A program made the position numbers and the translations under genes. This document shows, piece after piece, positions 18,136 through 27,475 of a stretch of 41,526 nucleotides of DNA. The notes beneath the pieces are model-generated. The model saw only the letters and a program-made list of their open reading frames with translations, was not told the origin of the DNA and searched no databases. Numbering within the stretch: the first letter of the stretch is position 1; each line of letters opens with the position of its first letter. Source of the DNA: Caldalkalibacillus salinus (GTDB lineage: Bacteria > Bacillota > Bacilli > Caldalkalibacillales > JCM-10596); contig NZ_JAERVL010000013.1 of assembly GCF_016745835.1 (NCBI RefSeq), positions 1 through 41,526 on the forward strand, read 5' to 3'.

Positions 18136-19414
18136 CTATAGACACCCCCTTAGTTGAGGCCGTACCGGATGCCTTAACGTCAGACTGCACAGATGGTGAA
18201 TGCGCCATTTTATTTTGCGTTTGGTTTATGGCCTGTGAGTCTGCTATGACTTTTGTATCTTCTATGGCTTGTGTGTTTGCTATCGCTTGTGTGTCTGCTA
18301 TGGCTTGTGTGAGGGCTTGATCAAGATCATCGATGATATCTGTACTCTGCTCAATCCCTACTGAGATACGCAACAGTCTATTACACACGCCATTTTTGAT
18401 ACGAATATCCGCAGGTATATCGGCGTGTGTCTGCGTCGCCGGATAAGTGATAAAGGTTTCTACACCACCGAGACTCTCAGCAAAGGTAATAAGCTGAAGG
18501 TGCCTAAGCAACGGCCCGACCGCCTCTTCTTTTTTTATCCTAAAAGAGGCCAATCCCCCAATCTCAGGGTAGAACACGTCATCGACGTATTCATGTGCTT
18601 TGAGGTAGGCAACCACTCGCTGGGCATTGGTTTCCTGTTTTTCTAAACGGAGTGCTAAAGTTTTCATCCCTCTCATGAGCAACCAGGCGTCAAGTGAAGA
18701 CAATGTCGATCCTATCGCATTATGCAAAGTGGCAAGTCTCTCACATAAATCAGCTCCTTTGGCCACAATAAGACCAGCTAACACATCATTATGTCCTCCT
18801 AAATACTTGGTCGCACTATGTATCACAATATCGGCTCCTGAACGAATCGGCTGTTGCCGCAAGGGTGTATTCAGCGTGTTATCCACGATGAAAGTGAGCT
18901 TGTGAGCTTGGGCGATAGCGCTTAAAGCTGCTAAATCTGCCTGATGCATCAAAGGATTGGTTGGCGTCTCTATAAAAATCGCTTTGGTATGACTACTGAG
19001 CGCTGTTGTGAATGCCTCAGGTTCACGGATATCGACGTAATGAAAAACAATCCCATAGCACTGGCGTAAATGCTCAAACAAACGATACGTCCCGCCATAA
19101 AGATCCTGACCAACGATGATCTCATCTCCTTGTTCAAACAAGCTTAATACTAATTGGATGGCGGCCATACCTGAGCTACAAGCGAATCCTTGATCTCCTT
19201 TTTCTAGATCTGCAATGGTACGTTCTAAAACGTCACGTGTAGGATTACCCGTGCGCGTATACTCGTACCCTGTCGATTGTCCTAGTCCACCATGGCGGTA
19301 AGCCGTAGAGAAAAAAACAGGTGTACTGACGGTTCCAGTTTCAGTCTCACTACGATTCCCAATCTGTGCGAGCTGTGTTTCTAACTCGTACGATTTCTCT
19401 TTTTGTCTTTTCAT
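18128..19414 (-). CDS. metI: Cystathionine gamma-synthase / O-acetylhomoserine thiolyase, with repeat-extended C-terminus
   Basis: First gene of the methionine operon, about 428 residues. It condenses an activated homoserine with cysteine (or sulfide) to give cystathionine (or homocysteine). The PLP lysine lies in HSATKYLGGHNDVLAG (about 203); TFIVDNTLNTP and the ESLGGVETFITYPA segment mark the family. The catalytic fold ends near residue 370. The remaining tail of about 55 residues is hydrophilic and contains five units of a six-residue repeat of the type QAIADT, which the family lacks. The chosen start (ATG 19414) has GAGAGGG 6 nt before it; ATG 19420 is nearly as good. The longest frame would begin inside the leader terminator (19462) and is rejected. 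Confidence 0.9.
   Translation of the reverse strand: MKRQKEKSYELETQLAQIGNRSETETGTVSTPVFFSTAYRHGGLGQSTGYEYTRTGNPTRDVLERTIADLEKGDQGFACSSGMAAIQLVLSLFEQGDEIIVGQDLYGGTYRLFEHLRQCYGIVFHYVDIREPEAFTTALSSHTKAIFIETPTNPLMHQADLAALSAIAQAHKLTFIVDNTLNTPLRQQPIRSGADIVIHSATKYLGGHNDVLAGLIVAKGADLCERLATLHNAIGSTLSSLDAWLLMRGMKTLALRLEKQETNAQRVVAYLKAHEYVDDVFYPEIGGLASFRIKKEEAVGPLLRHLQLITFAESLGGVETFITYPATQTHADIPADIRIKNGVCNRLLRISVGIEQSTDIIDDLDQALTQAIADTQAIANTQAIEDTKVIADSQAINQTQNKMAHSPSVQSDVKASGTASTKGVSIDE
18227..18316. repeat. Five tandem 18-bp units in the metI tail
   Basis: Units of the type TATGGCTTGTGTGTCTGC repeat with an 18-bp period at 18227, 18245, 18263, 18281 and 18299, with a few substitutions each. They encode the six-residue repeat at the C-terminus of MetI and keep the frame. 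Confidence 0.85.
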
Positions 19415-19446
19415 GCTCATCCCTCTCATCCCCCTATCCATCAAAT

Positions 19447-19505
19447 AAAAAGAGGCCCTCATACTGACACATACGTTTTAAAACGATGTCATGTACGAGA
19501 GCCTC
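19447..19505 (-). terminator. Leader terminator of the metI operon
   Basis: Arms at 19452-19475 and 19484-19505 form a long stem with one or two bulges around a TTTTAAAA loop, followed on the minus strand by TTTTT. The first five pairs, GAGGC/GCCTC, are the same as in the cysP leader; the rest of the stem differs. It ends about 30 bp before the metI start, so it must be bypassed for expression. Confidence 0.9.
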
Positions 19506-19522
19506 CGGTTGTCCGGTCAGCA
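19500..19522 (-). promoter_or_regulatory. Shared 23-nt attenuator element, metI copy
   Basis: Minus-strand sequence: TGCTGACCGG, ACAA, then CCGGAGGCT. The identical 23 nt occur before cysP (27470-27492). It can fold as GCU-(GA)-CCGG-ACAA-CCGG-(A)-GGC. That hairpin uses the same GGC/GAGGC bases that form the 5' foot of the terminator, so the two folds exclude each other, as in an antiterminator. I see no clear sigma-A promoter between yezD and this element. A 12-codon frame (19551-19513) ends TGC-TGA within its first bases. Confidence 0.75.
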
Positions 19523-19612
19523 CTCTGCTGCTATATATTGACGCGTTTTTAGCATTGTTTCTAAATCCTAAGCCAAGTACAACAAGCTAAGTATAATGCG
19601 TTATATACAGAA

Positions 19613-19804
19613 CTACGATTGACGCTTATCCTTTTGCTTGTTTCCTTTTTCAAGTGGGAATCTTTGTTTATCCAAGCGATGAATCTCTACGATTTGTGAA
19701 TCGTGTACCACAATCTGTACTGAGCCATACTCCAATCCTGATAAAGCTTCGGTTATTCTGTTATACGTTTCGTGAGGGATTGTACTAGTTTCATTTTTAG
19801 GCAT
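19613..19804 (-). CDS. yezD: YezD family small protein (DUF2292)
   Basis: A 63-residue protein. The core ITEALSGLEYGSVQIVVHDSQIVEIHRLDKQRF matches the YezD/DUF2292 pattern ('i...L..i.yGsV.i.ihdgkivqie..eK.R'). Its biochemical role is unknown; members sit next to sulfur genes and here it is directly controlled by an S-box. The start at 19804 is set by AGTGGAGGAGAAACC; the longer frame would run into the riboswitch. It lies between the sulfate and methionine operons on the same strand, with no strong terminator behind it except the metI leader attenuator. Confidence 0.88.
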   Translation of the reverse strand: MPKNETSTIPHETYNRITEALSGLEYGSVQIVVHDSQIVEIHRLDKQRFPLEKGNKQKDKRQS

Positions 19805-19851
19805 GGTTTCTCCTCCTCCACTATGATGTTCAGAGGCGTTTTTTTTTAAAT

Positions 19852-19877
19852 AAAAAACGACCTCTGATAAGAGGTCG
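19852..19877 (-). terminator. S-box terminator before yezD
   Basis: CGACCTCT and AGAGGTCG form an 8-bp stem around GATA, followed on the minus strand by TTTTTT. The 5' arm repeats the sequence at the 3' end of the aptamer (GAGAGGTCG), as needed for the switch. Confidence 0.9.
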
Positions 19878-19905
19878 ACGCTTATAAGTTTATTTTTAGT
19901 CCGAC

Positions 19906-20032
19906 CTCTCATCTTTCAGAACCAAGCGTTCTGCTGGATTTGGCACCTTTTGTGTGGACTGTCAATCGAGAAGCCACACAATGGTTGCCGAGGTATCATA
20001 GGGCCAGTTCCCTCAACCTCTCTTGATAAGAG
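19906..20032 (-). ncRNA. SAM-I riboswitch (S-box)
   Basis: Minus strand: CTCTTATCAAGAGAGG, then GAGGGAACTGGCCCTATGA, CTCGGCAACC, GGTGCCAA and the closing AGATGAGAG, all S-box core blocks in order. SAM binding is expected to stop transcription at the following terminator. It controls yezD and probably also met-operon transcripts that read through. Confidence 0.96.
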
Positions 20033-20073
20033 TTCTTAATGAATATGTGATTTTCAATTTGTAATTTTAACCA

Positions 20074-20102
20074 ATTATACTCCTGACTTGAGGTCTCGTC
20101 AA
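20074..20102 (-). promoter_or_regulatory. Sigma-A promoter of the S-box transcript
   Basis: TTGACG (20097-20102) and TATAAT (20074-20079) are separated by exactly 17 bp, about 40 bp before the riboswitch. No terminator is seen between sirB and this promoter. Confidence 0.85.
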
Positions 20103-20110
20103 TGTATTTT

Positions 20111-20926
20111 TTAATTTATTTTTAATTTTTCTACACTTGATGTTAAACGCGCTTGTATTTGATCCTCTATCCATAAACTTATGAGCGGATGAGGTAGAAT
20201 CGCTCTCCCTCGGACGTAACGCACCGACTGTAAACGACTTGGGATCACATGAGAGGTGAAGTAACCCTCAGCGATAAAAAGAGGTAAAACCACCATGGGA
20301 GCTTCTTGATTGACCTCTTCCAGGGATCGGATTTTACTTGGCAGTTGATCAGGAAGTAAGGTGGCATAGCTTACGTGCTCTAGACCTGTCTCTTTTTTCA
20401 ACTGTCGCACGATGCTTGCTAAAACCGTTTGCCACTTTGTCAGCCAATGAGCCTTATCACTGCCATGAGCGACGAGCAATACAGGCTGATGGCTACTTTG
20501 CATCACCTGCCCTAGGCGCTGACGGAGGATGGACACTAGATTAGGATGATCATCAATCGGAGGACACCACTGTATTCTGGCATTCGTCCGTACTCTGGGG
20601 ACGTCTGTTGGTCTTACACACCGCCGATTGATTCCAAGTATATATTGGATCTCCGCGAGATGCGTACTCCCTGAACAAACGAATAGCGGAACAACGATAA
20701 TGTCTTGCACCCCTTGTTGTTCAAGTTTTTGCACACCTTCGGCGATGCTTCTCTCCTCAACAAGCTCCAAATAGCTGATCACCATCGGAATGGGTGATCG
20801 CACCCGCCGACAAAGCCGGTCAATTTGCTTAACCCAGTTCGGATTGCGTGAGCCGTGAGCGATGATGAGCACCCCTTGCCTTAAATCACCGCGAGACAAG
20901 CGTAGATTTGAATACATCCCACTCAT
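20111..20926 (-). CDS. sirB: Sirohydrochlorin chelatase, two CbiX-like halves
   Basis: A 271-residue protein made of two homologous halves. The first has VLIIAHGSRNP and VVPLFVCSGSTHLAEIQ, the two active-site His regions of SirB/CbiX. The second has VLLVAHGSDK and VLPLFIAEGYFTSHVI. The reaction is insertion of Fe2+ (or Co2+) into sirohydrochlorin to give siroheme, the cofactor of the sulfite reductase encoded two genes upstream. AAAAGGAGTCTATC sets the start, and the first 41 bp overlap the preceding gene in another frame. The methyltransferase and dehydrogenase steps of siroheme synthesis are not in the window. It is the last gene of the sulfate operon. Confidence 0.9.
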   Translation of the reverse strand: MSGMYSNLRLSRGDLRQGVLIIAHGSRNPNWVKQIDRLCRRVRSPIPMVISYLELVEERSIAEGVQKLEQQGVQDIIVVPLFVCSGSTHLAEIQYILGINRRCVRPTDVPRVRTNARIQWCPPIDDHPNLVSILRQRLGQVMQSSHQPVLLVAHGSDKAHWLTKWQTVLASIVRQLKKETGLEHVSYATLLPDQLPSKIRSLEEVNQEAPMVVLPLFIAEGYFTSHVIPSRLQSVRYVRGRAILPHPLISLWIEDQIQARLTSSVEKLKIN

Positions 20927-21950
20927 GATAGACTCCTTTTGGTTCTTTTAACTGCTGTTCGGTAAATTGTAAAGCCTCACTAACTGTGGGAAAACGGCCA
21001 CAGAAATAGTAACGCACCGCTGTGTTAAAAAGCACTTGGGCTCGAAAGTCGGCAATGTCTGCTGATGTATCCCCTTTTAAAATGCGCTGAATGATTTCAA
21101 TTTGTTGTTCGAGATTTAACGTCTCTCGTGAACGATCTCTTTTGCGCTTAAGCCCGTAATCTTCAGGATCAATTTCCAATGCGTGAACCTCTTCGGGGGT
21201 CACCTTATAGTAGAAGCTCTTTCGATGTAAGGGGAGATCCTCTGAGCCTTCCACTCCCTGAACGATATATGCTTCCCGATAACCTAAAGCTCTCACGAGT
21301 GCCACATGTAAGTCGATGACAGTACGGTGAAAAACGCCGACGATTAACGTATGCGCCTGTGTGATATTAAGTAATTTCTCAACCGTGTTCAGAAATGTAC
21401 GCACCCCGATTTCTTCTCGAATATGACGAATCTGGGCAAGTGGGGCACACAAGTGCTCTGTGAGCGCAAAACCCATGTTCGTCTCCTTCAATTGTTGATT
21501 GAGATCCTGTAATGTCTCCGACGTTGGCAACCCTAAGCCTTGGGCCATATCAGCCAACGATACACCCCACTTAGGAGGTAAACTTGGACTACTATGCGTA
21601 TAGACCGGCACCCCACTCTGGGCCATTAAGATAGCTGAGGGAAGGGTAGCTGCAAACGTATGGCGCCCCGTATAAGGACCCGCTAAGTCTATGATTGGTT
21701 TAGAATGAAAATTTGTTGCCAATGTCTGTGCATTGGCGTTATTCATGATAGGGGCTCTCAGTCGTTTACAAAAAGCGAGCACCTCATCCACCGACTCCGT
21801 TTTCAGGCGTTGTGCGACGAGGAACGCCCCAATTTGCGCGTCCGTTGCTTCACCTGAGATGATACGTTCCGCTACTGATTCAGCCTGAGCATACGTCAAG
21901 TCTTTTGAACCTTTCTTTCCCCTGGCTACGATTTTTAACCATTGCTCCAT
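20886..21950 (-). CDS. Divergent TrpD-like protein in the sulfate operon
   Basis: A 354-residue homologue of anthranilate phosphoribosyltransferase (glycosyltransferase family 3). It has the N-terminal helical domain (SGEATDAQIGAFLVAQRLK) and the large alpha/beta domain. The PRPP-binding signature expected as GTGGD reads AGPYTGR, and the usual KHGNR region reads THSSPS. It is therefore unlikely to act as a normal TrpD. Its place between sulfite reductase and sirB points to a role in sulfite reduction or siroheme supply, but this is only from context. The stop overlaps the start of sirB by 41 bp. Confidence 0.8.
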   Translation of the reverse strand: MEQWLKIVARGKKGSKDLTYAQAESVAERIISGEATDAQIGAFLVAQRLKTESVDEVLAFCKRLRAPIMNNANAQTLATNFHSKPIIDLAGPYTGRHTFAATLPSAILMAQSGVPVYTHSSPSLPPKWGVSLADMAQGLGLPTSETLQDLNQQLKETNMGFALTEHLCAPLAQIRHIREEIGVRTFLNTVEKLLNITQAHTLIVGVFHRTVIDLHVALVRALGYREAYIVQGVEGSEDLPLHRKSFYYKVTPEEVHALEIDPEDYGLKRKRDRSRETLNLEQQIEIIQRILKGDTSADIADFRAQVLFNTAVRYYFCGRFPTVSEALQFTEQQLKEPKGVYHEWDVFKSTLVSR

Positions 21951-22033
21951 GTTCAGTTCCCCCTTAGCCTACATGCTCAAGTCATCACGCCATCATTGCC
22001 TTTTCTACGCTTAGGCCATTGATATGTTAGTGG

Positions 22034-23656
22034 TTAGGACGCTTCTACTCCGATGGCAAGGATATCGTCTAGTTTTTGCTGGAGATGTGCCACTCCTACG
22101 CGTTGCACAAAGGCATAAAAGTCCTCACCGACATGCTTGTGTGCACTGAAGTAAGTGAGGAAATCTTCTAATACACGACCAATGGCCTCTCCGGGTATCT
22201 TCCCTTTTAATTTTTGGTTAAACGTTGGCGTCTCATGTAAAGTCCCACCGACATAAATTTCAAAAGCCTCCACCATTTTTTTATCTTTATTTTTCATGAG
22301 TCCCCCTTGGAGGCCAATATCGGCAATTTGCCTTTGCCCACAAGAATTGGGACAACCCACCATGTGAATGCGGACCGGCACATCAAGTGAGAGGCGCTCA
22401 TCAAGCTTGAGGGCGATCTGTCTCATTCGCTCTTTCGTTTCAACGAGGGCAAGGTTGCAGTATTCTATGCCCGTACAAGACACGGAGTAGCCTATGAATC
22501 GGTTGGGCTCGGTTGTAAACCTCTCAAATATCTCTTCCTTCAATACCGTGTCAACTACCTCAGACGGTATGTGCGGTATGATGATGTTTTGCGTGTTACA
22601 ATTGCGTAATTCGCCTTGACCAAACTTTTCCGATATACGTGCGAGTTCATATAGATCTGCCGACGTCATACGCCCCATAGGGACATTAGCCCCGATGTAT
22701 TTCAAACCAGGTTGCTTTTGGTCGTGAACACCGTAAAAATAACCGCCATTCCAGCCCTCAAAGCAGTTGACGCCCCGAGATGGTAGATCGATATGTTCTA
22801 ACAGCTTTTCTTTAAACTTTTCCACTCCCCAATCATGGACCAGAAACTTTAAGCGTGCCCGATGTCGCTTGTCACGATAACCATGGTCACGGAAGATGGT
22901 GGTCACGGCAATGGTGACATCCTTGACTTGTTCAGGGCGTACGAACACATCTAGTTCTTGTGCGAGATAAGGCTTAGAAGATAGCCCTCCACCGACATAA
23001 ACGTGAAAGCCACGTACTTTTTCTCCATCTATGTCCTTCATTGCCGGGATGAAAGACAAGCAATTGATTTCTGCATGCTGGGCGTTATAGACATTAGATG
23101 AGATAGATATTTTATATTTTCGCGGAAGGTTAGAGAAATCTGAATTGCTTTGAAAATAGTGATAGATGTCCTGCACCATATCCTGCGTATCCACCAATTC
23201 ATGTGGATCAATGCCCGCTAAAGGGTTACCCACAATCGTACGCATAATGTCACCACAAGCGCCAACGGAAGATAGCCCTACTTCAGATAAACGATCGAAA
23301 ATATCAGGGATGTCTTCTATTTGCAGCCAGTGGAATTGAATCGCTTGCCGCGTGGTAATATCTATGACATCACGACCATAATCTTTGGCTATAGACGCTA
23401 ATACTTTCGCTTGATCATTCGTCATGATCCCTGAAGGAATGTTCACTCTCATCATAAAATAGCCGTCTTCCTTTGGTTTTTGGAGATATAAACCTGCCCA
23501 TTTAAAATGGGACCAAAGTTCCTTGGGGATGGATTGAAATCCTTCTCGGGCGAAAGTCGGGATGTCCTGTAGGATCTCCAGACCGTCCTTTTCTAGCTTC
23601 ATCTTTTCTTCTTTGCTTAGTTTTTCTTGCTGGGCCCATACTTTGTTATAGCTCAC
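22034..23656 (-). CDS. Siroheme-dependent sulfite (or nitrite) reductase, ferredoxin type
   Basis: A 540-residue protein with the two-fold repeated ferrodoxin-like and siroheme domains of the NirA/Sir family. The Fe4S4-siroheme cysteines are CTGIEYC (about residue 394) and CPNSC (about 437). The N-terminal half contains the [13 protein letters not shown] and THRQAIQ-like ([10 protein letters not shown]) segments. In this operon the six-electron reduction of sulfite to sulfide is the obvious job, with ferredoxin or a similar donor instead of a flavoprotein subunit. Nitrite reduction cannot be excluded by sequence. The start is GTG 23656, overlapping the cysC stop as GTGA, with GGAGGGGAAAGT before it. 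Confidence 0.92.
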   Translation of the reverse strand: MSYNKVWAQQEKLSKEEKMKLEKDGLEILQDIPTFAREGFQSIPKELWSHFKWAGLYLQKPKEDGYFMMRVNIPSGIMTNDQAKVLASIAKDYGRDVIDITTRQAIQFHWLQIEDIPDIFDRLSEVGLSSVGACGDIMRTIVGNPLAGIDPHELVDTQDMVQDIYHYFQSNSDFSNLPRKYKISISSNVYNAQHAEINCLSFIPAMKDIDGEKVRGFHVYVGGGLSSKPYLAQELDVFVRPEQVKDVTIAVTTIFRDHGYRDKRHRARLKFLVHDWGVEKFKEKLLEHIDLPSRGVNCFEGWNGGYFYGVHDQKQPGLKYIGANVPMGRMTSADLYELARISEKFGQGELRNCNTQNIIIPHIPSEVVDTVLKEEIFERFTTEPNRFIGYSVSCTGIEYCNLALVETKERMRQIALKLDERLSLDVPVRIHMVGCPNSCGQRQIADIGLQGGLMKNKDKKMVEAFEIYVGGTLHETPTFNQKLKGKIPGEAIGRVLEDFLTYFSAHKHVGEDFYAFVQRVGVAHLQQKLDDILAIGVEAS

Positions 23657-24276
23657 ACTTTCCCCTCCGTTCTCAATATTTCTTGATTGTTCAGATAGGT
23701 TACAATCTGCTCTACAGCTTCCGCCACACTGACCTTATCCGTTTCAATTACAATTTCAGGGTTAACCGGCGCTTCATACGGTGCACTAATACCTGTAAAC
23801 TGCTGAATCTCTCCCTTTCTCGCTTTACGATAGAGGCCTTTAGGGTCTCTTTTTTCACACTCGGATAACGGACATTGAACATACACCTCGATAAAGGCTT
23901 CCTCATCTAGTAGTTGTCTCACCAGCTGACGATCACTCTGATAAGGAGAAATAAAAGCCGTCATGACAATCAATCCTGCATCAACCATTAATTTGGAGAC
24001 TTCGCCGATACGACGAATATTCTCTCGTCGATCAGCTTCACTAAACCCCAAGTCCTTATTTAAACCGTGGCGAACGTTATCTCCATCTAAAACATAGTTA
24101 TGGGTCCCCATTTCATAAAGTCGTTGGTCTAAAGCGTTGGCGATCGTTGATTTGCCAGACCCTGAAAGACCAGTTAACCATATCGTGCAGCCACGATGGC
24201 CATTTAGATTAGCACGATTTTGTTGGTTCACTTGGCTTTGATGCCAATAGACCTGAGACGTAAGCGTCGTGCTCAT
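23653..24276 (-). CDS. cysC: Adenylylsulfate kinase
   Basis: A 207-residue kinase that phosphorylates APS to PAPS. The P-loop is [11 protein letters not shown] (about residues 35-45); [26 protein letters not shown] and the FISPYQSDR segment are APS-kinase signatures. It overlaps sat and the reductase gene by 4 bp on either side. The neighbouring CysH looks able to use APS directly, so PAPS may be an alternative route or serve other needs. Confidence 0.96.
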   Translation of the reverse strand: MSTTLTSQVYWHQSQVNQQNRANLNGHRGCTIWLTGLSGSGKSTIANALDQRLYEMGTHNYVLDGDNVRHGLNKDLGFSEADRRENIRRIGEVSKLMVDAGLIVMTAFISPYQSDRQLVRQLLDEEAFIEVYVQCPLSECEKRDPKGLYRKARKGEIQQFTGISAPYEAPVNPEIVIETDKVSVAEAVEQIVTYLNNQEILRTEGKV

Positions 24277-25409
24277 ACTTTCACCTCCATTCCTTGTATC
24301 AACACATTCGCAACTTCAGGCCTGCTGAATTCTGGTGGCGGCGCTTCACCATGCCGTAGCATCTCGCGTACTTTTGTACCGGATAGTATGAGCCTTTCCG
24401 ACGCCTCGTGAGGACAGGTCTTACTCGAAGCCATATTGCCACACGCACGGCAGTAAAAACTATGCTCAAAGAAGAGGGGTGTAATCCCCAGGTCCTCGTA
24501 CGTAAAAGAGGTAAATATCCGTTGCGCATCGTATGTACCGTAGTAATCCCCGACACCAGCGTGGTCACGGCCCACAATAAAATGTGTGCACCCGTAATTT
24601 TTACGTACAAGGGCGTGGAATATGGCCTCACGTGGACCAGCGTATCTCATAGCGGCAGGGAATACGGCTAAGTGGACCCTATTCTGTGGATAATAATGTT
24701 CCAAAAGCACGTCATAGCTTTTCATACGAATGTCGGCTGGTACATCGTCAGCCTTTGTTTCACCTACGAGTGGGTGAAGCAAAAGACCATCCACTATTTC
24801 CATCGCTGATTTCTGTATATACTCATGGGCTCTGTGTACAGGATTTCGTGTTTGAAACCCCACGACCGTTTGCCAACCGAGTGATTGAAACGCTTGTCGA
24901 GTTTCTTGCGGGTCTTGGTGAACGGTCGGAAACGCTTTTTCCGGCTTTCTTACAAGTGTCACCGGTCCTCCAAGATAGACCTCTCCGCGTTGGAATAACT
25001 TTTGCACCCCTGGATGCGCCTGATCGGATGTTCCGTAAACATGAGTAGCTTCTGATGTCTTATCAGGTTCATAGATATCTTCAACGTCTAATACCCCATA
25101 AACTGTTCCGTTGTAAGATAAACGAACACGTTCTCCAACATGTAATGTCTCCGCATGAAGACGAGAGACGGGCAAAGTGATCGGAATACTCCACACCAGA
25201 CCATTGGCTAGCCTCATGTTTTCAACGACGGGAGTGTAATCTTCTCTCGTAAGAAAACCTTCAAGAGGACTATAAGCCCCGTTGGCAATAAGAGTCAGAT
25301 CAGATAGTGCCATAAGGTCTAAAACCACTTCTCGTTCAATTGTGCTTAGGTCCAGGTTTAAGTTGGTTCTGTCTATTAAATGTCCCCCGTGTGGGATGCT
25401 CTTGCTCAC
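24273..25409 (-). CDS. sat: Sulfate adenylyltransferase (ATP sulfurylase)
   Basis: A 378-residue enzyme forming APS from sulfate and ATP. It has the nucleotide-binding [12 protein letters not shown] (HxxH type) and [17 protein letters not shown], followed by a zinc-like cysteine region [17 protein letters not shown], typical of bacterial Sat. The start is GTG 25409 because AAGGAG lies 8 nt before it; the frame extends 3 codons to GTG 25418, which would leave no spacing. About 120 bp without evident signals separate it from cysH; otherwise the operon is tightly packed. Confidence 0.96.
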   Translation of the reverse strand: MSKSIPHGGHLIDRTNLNLDLSTIEREVVLDLMALSDLTLIANGAYSPLEGFLTREDYTPVVENMRLANGLVWSIPITLPVSRLHAETLHVGERVRLSYNGTVYGVLDVEDIYEPDKTSEATHVYGTSDQAHPGVQKLFQRGEVYLGGPVTLVRKPEKAFPTVHQDPQETRQAFQSLGWQTVVGFQTRNPVHRAHEYIQKSAMEIVDGLLLHPLVGETKADDVPADIRMKSYDVLLEHYYPQNRVHLAVFPAAMRYAGPREAIFHALVRKNYGCTHFIVGRDHAGVGDYYGTYDAQRIFTSFTYEDLGITPLFFEHSFYCRACGNMASSKTCPHEASERLILSGTKVREMLRHGEAPPPEFSRPEVANVLIQGMEVKV

Positions 25410-25528
25410 ATCTATCACTCCTTGCAGAAATATTTAGTTGCAAATAACCCTCCAAAGTAGGTGAATTTACAGTTGCCTTTGACTTTATGGATTGAGATTG
25501 GATTAAGGCCAAGATTAAGGCTAAGAGG

Positions 25529-26257
25529 TTAAGACTGATGTAACCCACATTCGGTCTTCGTTTGTCCTGACCAACGACCGGCTCGACTATCCTGTCCTTC
25601 CCTTACAGCGAAGGTACAGGGCTCACAGCCAATACTTGGATATCCCTGATCATGTAAAGGGTTATACGGCAATTTGTGCCTCATGATGTAAGTCCAGACG
25701 TCTGACCACGTCCAGTGGATCAGTGGACACACTTTGATAGATTTAAATTTATGATCTAAGTTAATGAACTGAGTATGGGCCCGTGTATGCGATTGTTCAC
25801 GACGTAGACCGGATAACCACGCTTTCGCAGGAGATAGCGCCCGCTTAAGAGGCTCTATTTTACGCAACGCACAACAGAGATCGGGGCTCTTTTTCCACAG
25901 TTGATCTCCATGTTGCTCCGCTTGCTGCTGTATTGTCAGTTCTGGCTCAGTCATGATGATCTGTAATTCGGGAAAACGTTGCTTGACCTCATCGATCAAC
26001 TCATACGTTTCTTTGAAATGCAGGTGCGTATCTAAAAACACCACTTTAGCTTTGGGCTGAACTTGGGCAATATGGTGTAGAAGAACGATCCCCTCCGCTC
26101 CAAAACTACAAGCGTAAACGAGTTCTTCCCTATACGTGTCATAAGCCCACTCAATGACACCAAGCGTATCCGTATTGTCTAACACTTCATTCATTTGATC
26201 TAAATCTGTTTGATTGATCTGGTCGTAGATCAACGGTTTATGGTTCATCCGTTTCAT
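25529..26257 (-). CDS. cysH: Adenylylsulfate (APS/PAPS) reductase
   Basis: A 242-residue thioredoxin-type reductase that converts APS (or PAPS) to sulfite. The motif CC (DLCCALRK, about 128) plus CEPC (about 214) shows the four Fe4S4 cysteines that mark APS-using enzymes, and TECGLH at the C-terminus carries the catalytic cysteine. [13 protein letters not shown] is the P-loop-like PP motif. It overlaps the end of cysP by 20 bp; GGGGGAAGTCCAAA sets the ATG start. Confidence 0.95.
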   Translation of the reverse strand: MKRMNHKPLIYDQINQTDLDQMNEVLDNTDTLGVIEWAYDTYREELVYACSFGAEGIVLLHHIAQVQPKAKVVFLDTHLHFKETYELIDEVKQRFPELQIIMTEPELTIQQQAEQHGDQLWKKSPDLCCALRKIEPLKRALSPAKAWLSGLRREQSHTRAHTQFINLDHKFKSIKVCPLIHWTWSDVWTYIMRHKLPYNPLHDQGYPSIGCEPCTFAVREGQDSRAGRWSGQTKTECGLHQS

Positions 26258-27344
26258 TTTGGACTTCCCCCTTCTTCTGATGCTGTATGTTCCCCCTGAT
26301 CGCCATTTTTACCAGGAGGACTATTCCTACAAAGGCCAAAATCGTACACATGCATAAGAGAACGGCATTGGTGTAATCGGACATCATGAATACACGCACT
26401 AAACTATAGGCCACCACTAGAGATATAATAGGGGAGGCGATCCACACCTTTATAATCCTTTGCACGATCTGTTTGTGCCACACTTGCATGCCTGTATCAG
26501 CCATACCGATACCCACAATCGCTGACGTTGTGACTTGGGTTAAAGGGACCGGTATGCCAAACAATGAGGCCAACAAGACTAAAATCCCTCCCGTTCCAGA
26601 TACGGCACTACCTTGTAATAACGTCAGTGAGGTGATTTTTTTGCCGTTTGTTTCTAGCACCTTACCTCCTAAAAGAACGGCCCCGAGTGCCATAAATAGC
26701 GCCCCTAACCATGTCCCGTTTTCTTCACTTACGAGTCCTGCCCCGATAATCGGACCGATGGCATTGGCTACATTGTTCATCCCTGCTGCGAAAGCTTCAA
26801 TACAGCCCGTTAATAATAGCAGGATAATCAGGGGGCGGCGCCATTTTCCATTTTTAGCTTCTAAATGAGGCCATCTTTTGTCGATCCAAGACAAACCTTT
26901 ACCTAAGACAAACGCAATCATGAGCGCCGTAAGAGGGATAGCGAACCAAAAAAGGACAATAAAAAGCGTATGCTCTATGAAAAGTGATTGAAAAGCGATG
27001 CCCACACCCACTAATGCACCAACAGTGACCTCACTCGTTGATAAGGGAATACCGAGTATATTAGCCATAAAGAGCGTTAAACAGGAAGAAATTAGTATGA
27101 TTAGGACCACTTCAACTGTGAGAATGTGAGAAGGCAGTATATTCTCTCCGATGGTCTGAATCACCTTATCACTACCCAACATGGCACCGCCAAAAGCCAT
27201 TACGGCAACCAGACATAGTGCAAACCTTCGGCTACGAACAGCACCACCGCCATAAGCAGGACCCATTGTAGCAGCAGCGCCACTTGCACCAATATTAAGA
27301 GCAAAAAGTAACGCGATTATAATGGTTAGTTCAGTTAATATCAT
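26238..27344 (-). CDS. cysP: Sulfate permease of the Pit family
   Basis: A 368-residue membrane protein with about 11 hydrophobic segments. Both Pit-family repeats are visible: [20 protein letters not shown] in helix 1 and [16 protein letters not shown] in the second half. The B. subtilis homologue CysP imports sulfate; its place at the head of this operon gives the same assignment over phosphate. The start at 27344 (MILTEL) puts the first helix at the N-terminus, with GAAGGG about 10 nt upstream. A GTG ten codons earlier is possible. Expression depends on a 270-nt leader with an attenuator. Confidence 0.93.
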   Translation of the reverse strand: MILTELTIIIALLFALNIGASGAAATMGPAYGGGAVRSRRFALCLVAVMAFGGAMLGSDKVIQTIGENILPSHILTVEVVLIILISSCLTLFMANILGIPLSTSEVTVGALVGVGIAFQSLFIEHTLFIVLFWFAIPLTALMIAFVLGKGLSWIDKRWPHLEAKNGKWRRPLIILLLLTGCIEAFAAGMNNVANAIGPIIGAGLVSEENGTWLGALFMALGAVLLGGKVLETNGKKITSLTLLQGSAVSGTGGILVLLASLFGIPVPLTQVTTSAIVGIGMADTGMQVWHKQIVQRIIKVWIASPIISLVVAYSLVRVFMMSDYTNAVLLCMCTILAFVGIVLLVKMAIRGNIQHQKKGEVQNETDEP

Positions 27345-27425
27345 GATTGAAACACCCTTCACCTTGCTTACCACCTGTACCTGTCCTTACAGGTACCTGT
27401 CTTTGTCGGTAACCCAAAAGCAAAC

Positions 27426-27475
27426 AAAAAGAGGCCCCCTAGTTTCTCTTGTTTATAGAGAAACCAGGAAGCCTC
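27426..27475 (-). terminator. Leader terminator of the cysP operon
   Basis: Arms 27431-27448 and 27458-27475 pair over all 18 positions (three of them G-U), with a 9-nt loop and TTTTT on the minus strand. It is a strong terminator about 80 bp before cysP. Confidence 0.92.

Noticed and set aside
19447-19522. metI leader as an S-box or T-box
   Set aside because: It lacks the S-box blocks, which are present instead in the separate element at 19906-20032. It also lacks the T-box TGGNACCGCG sequence.
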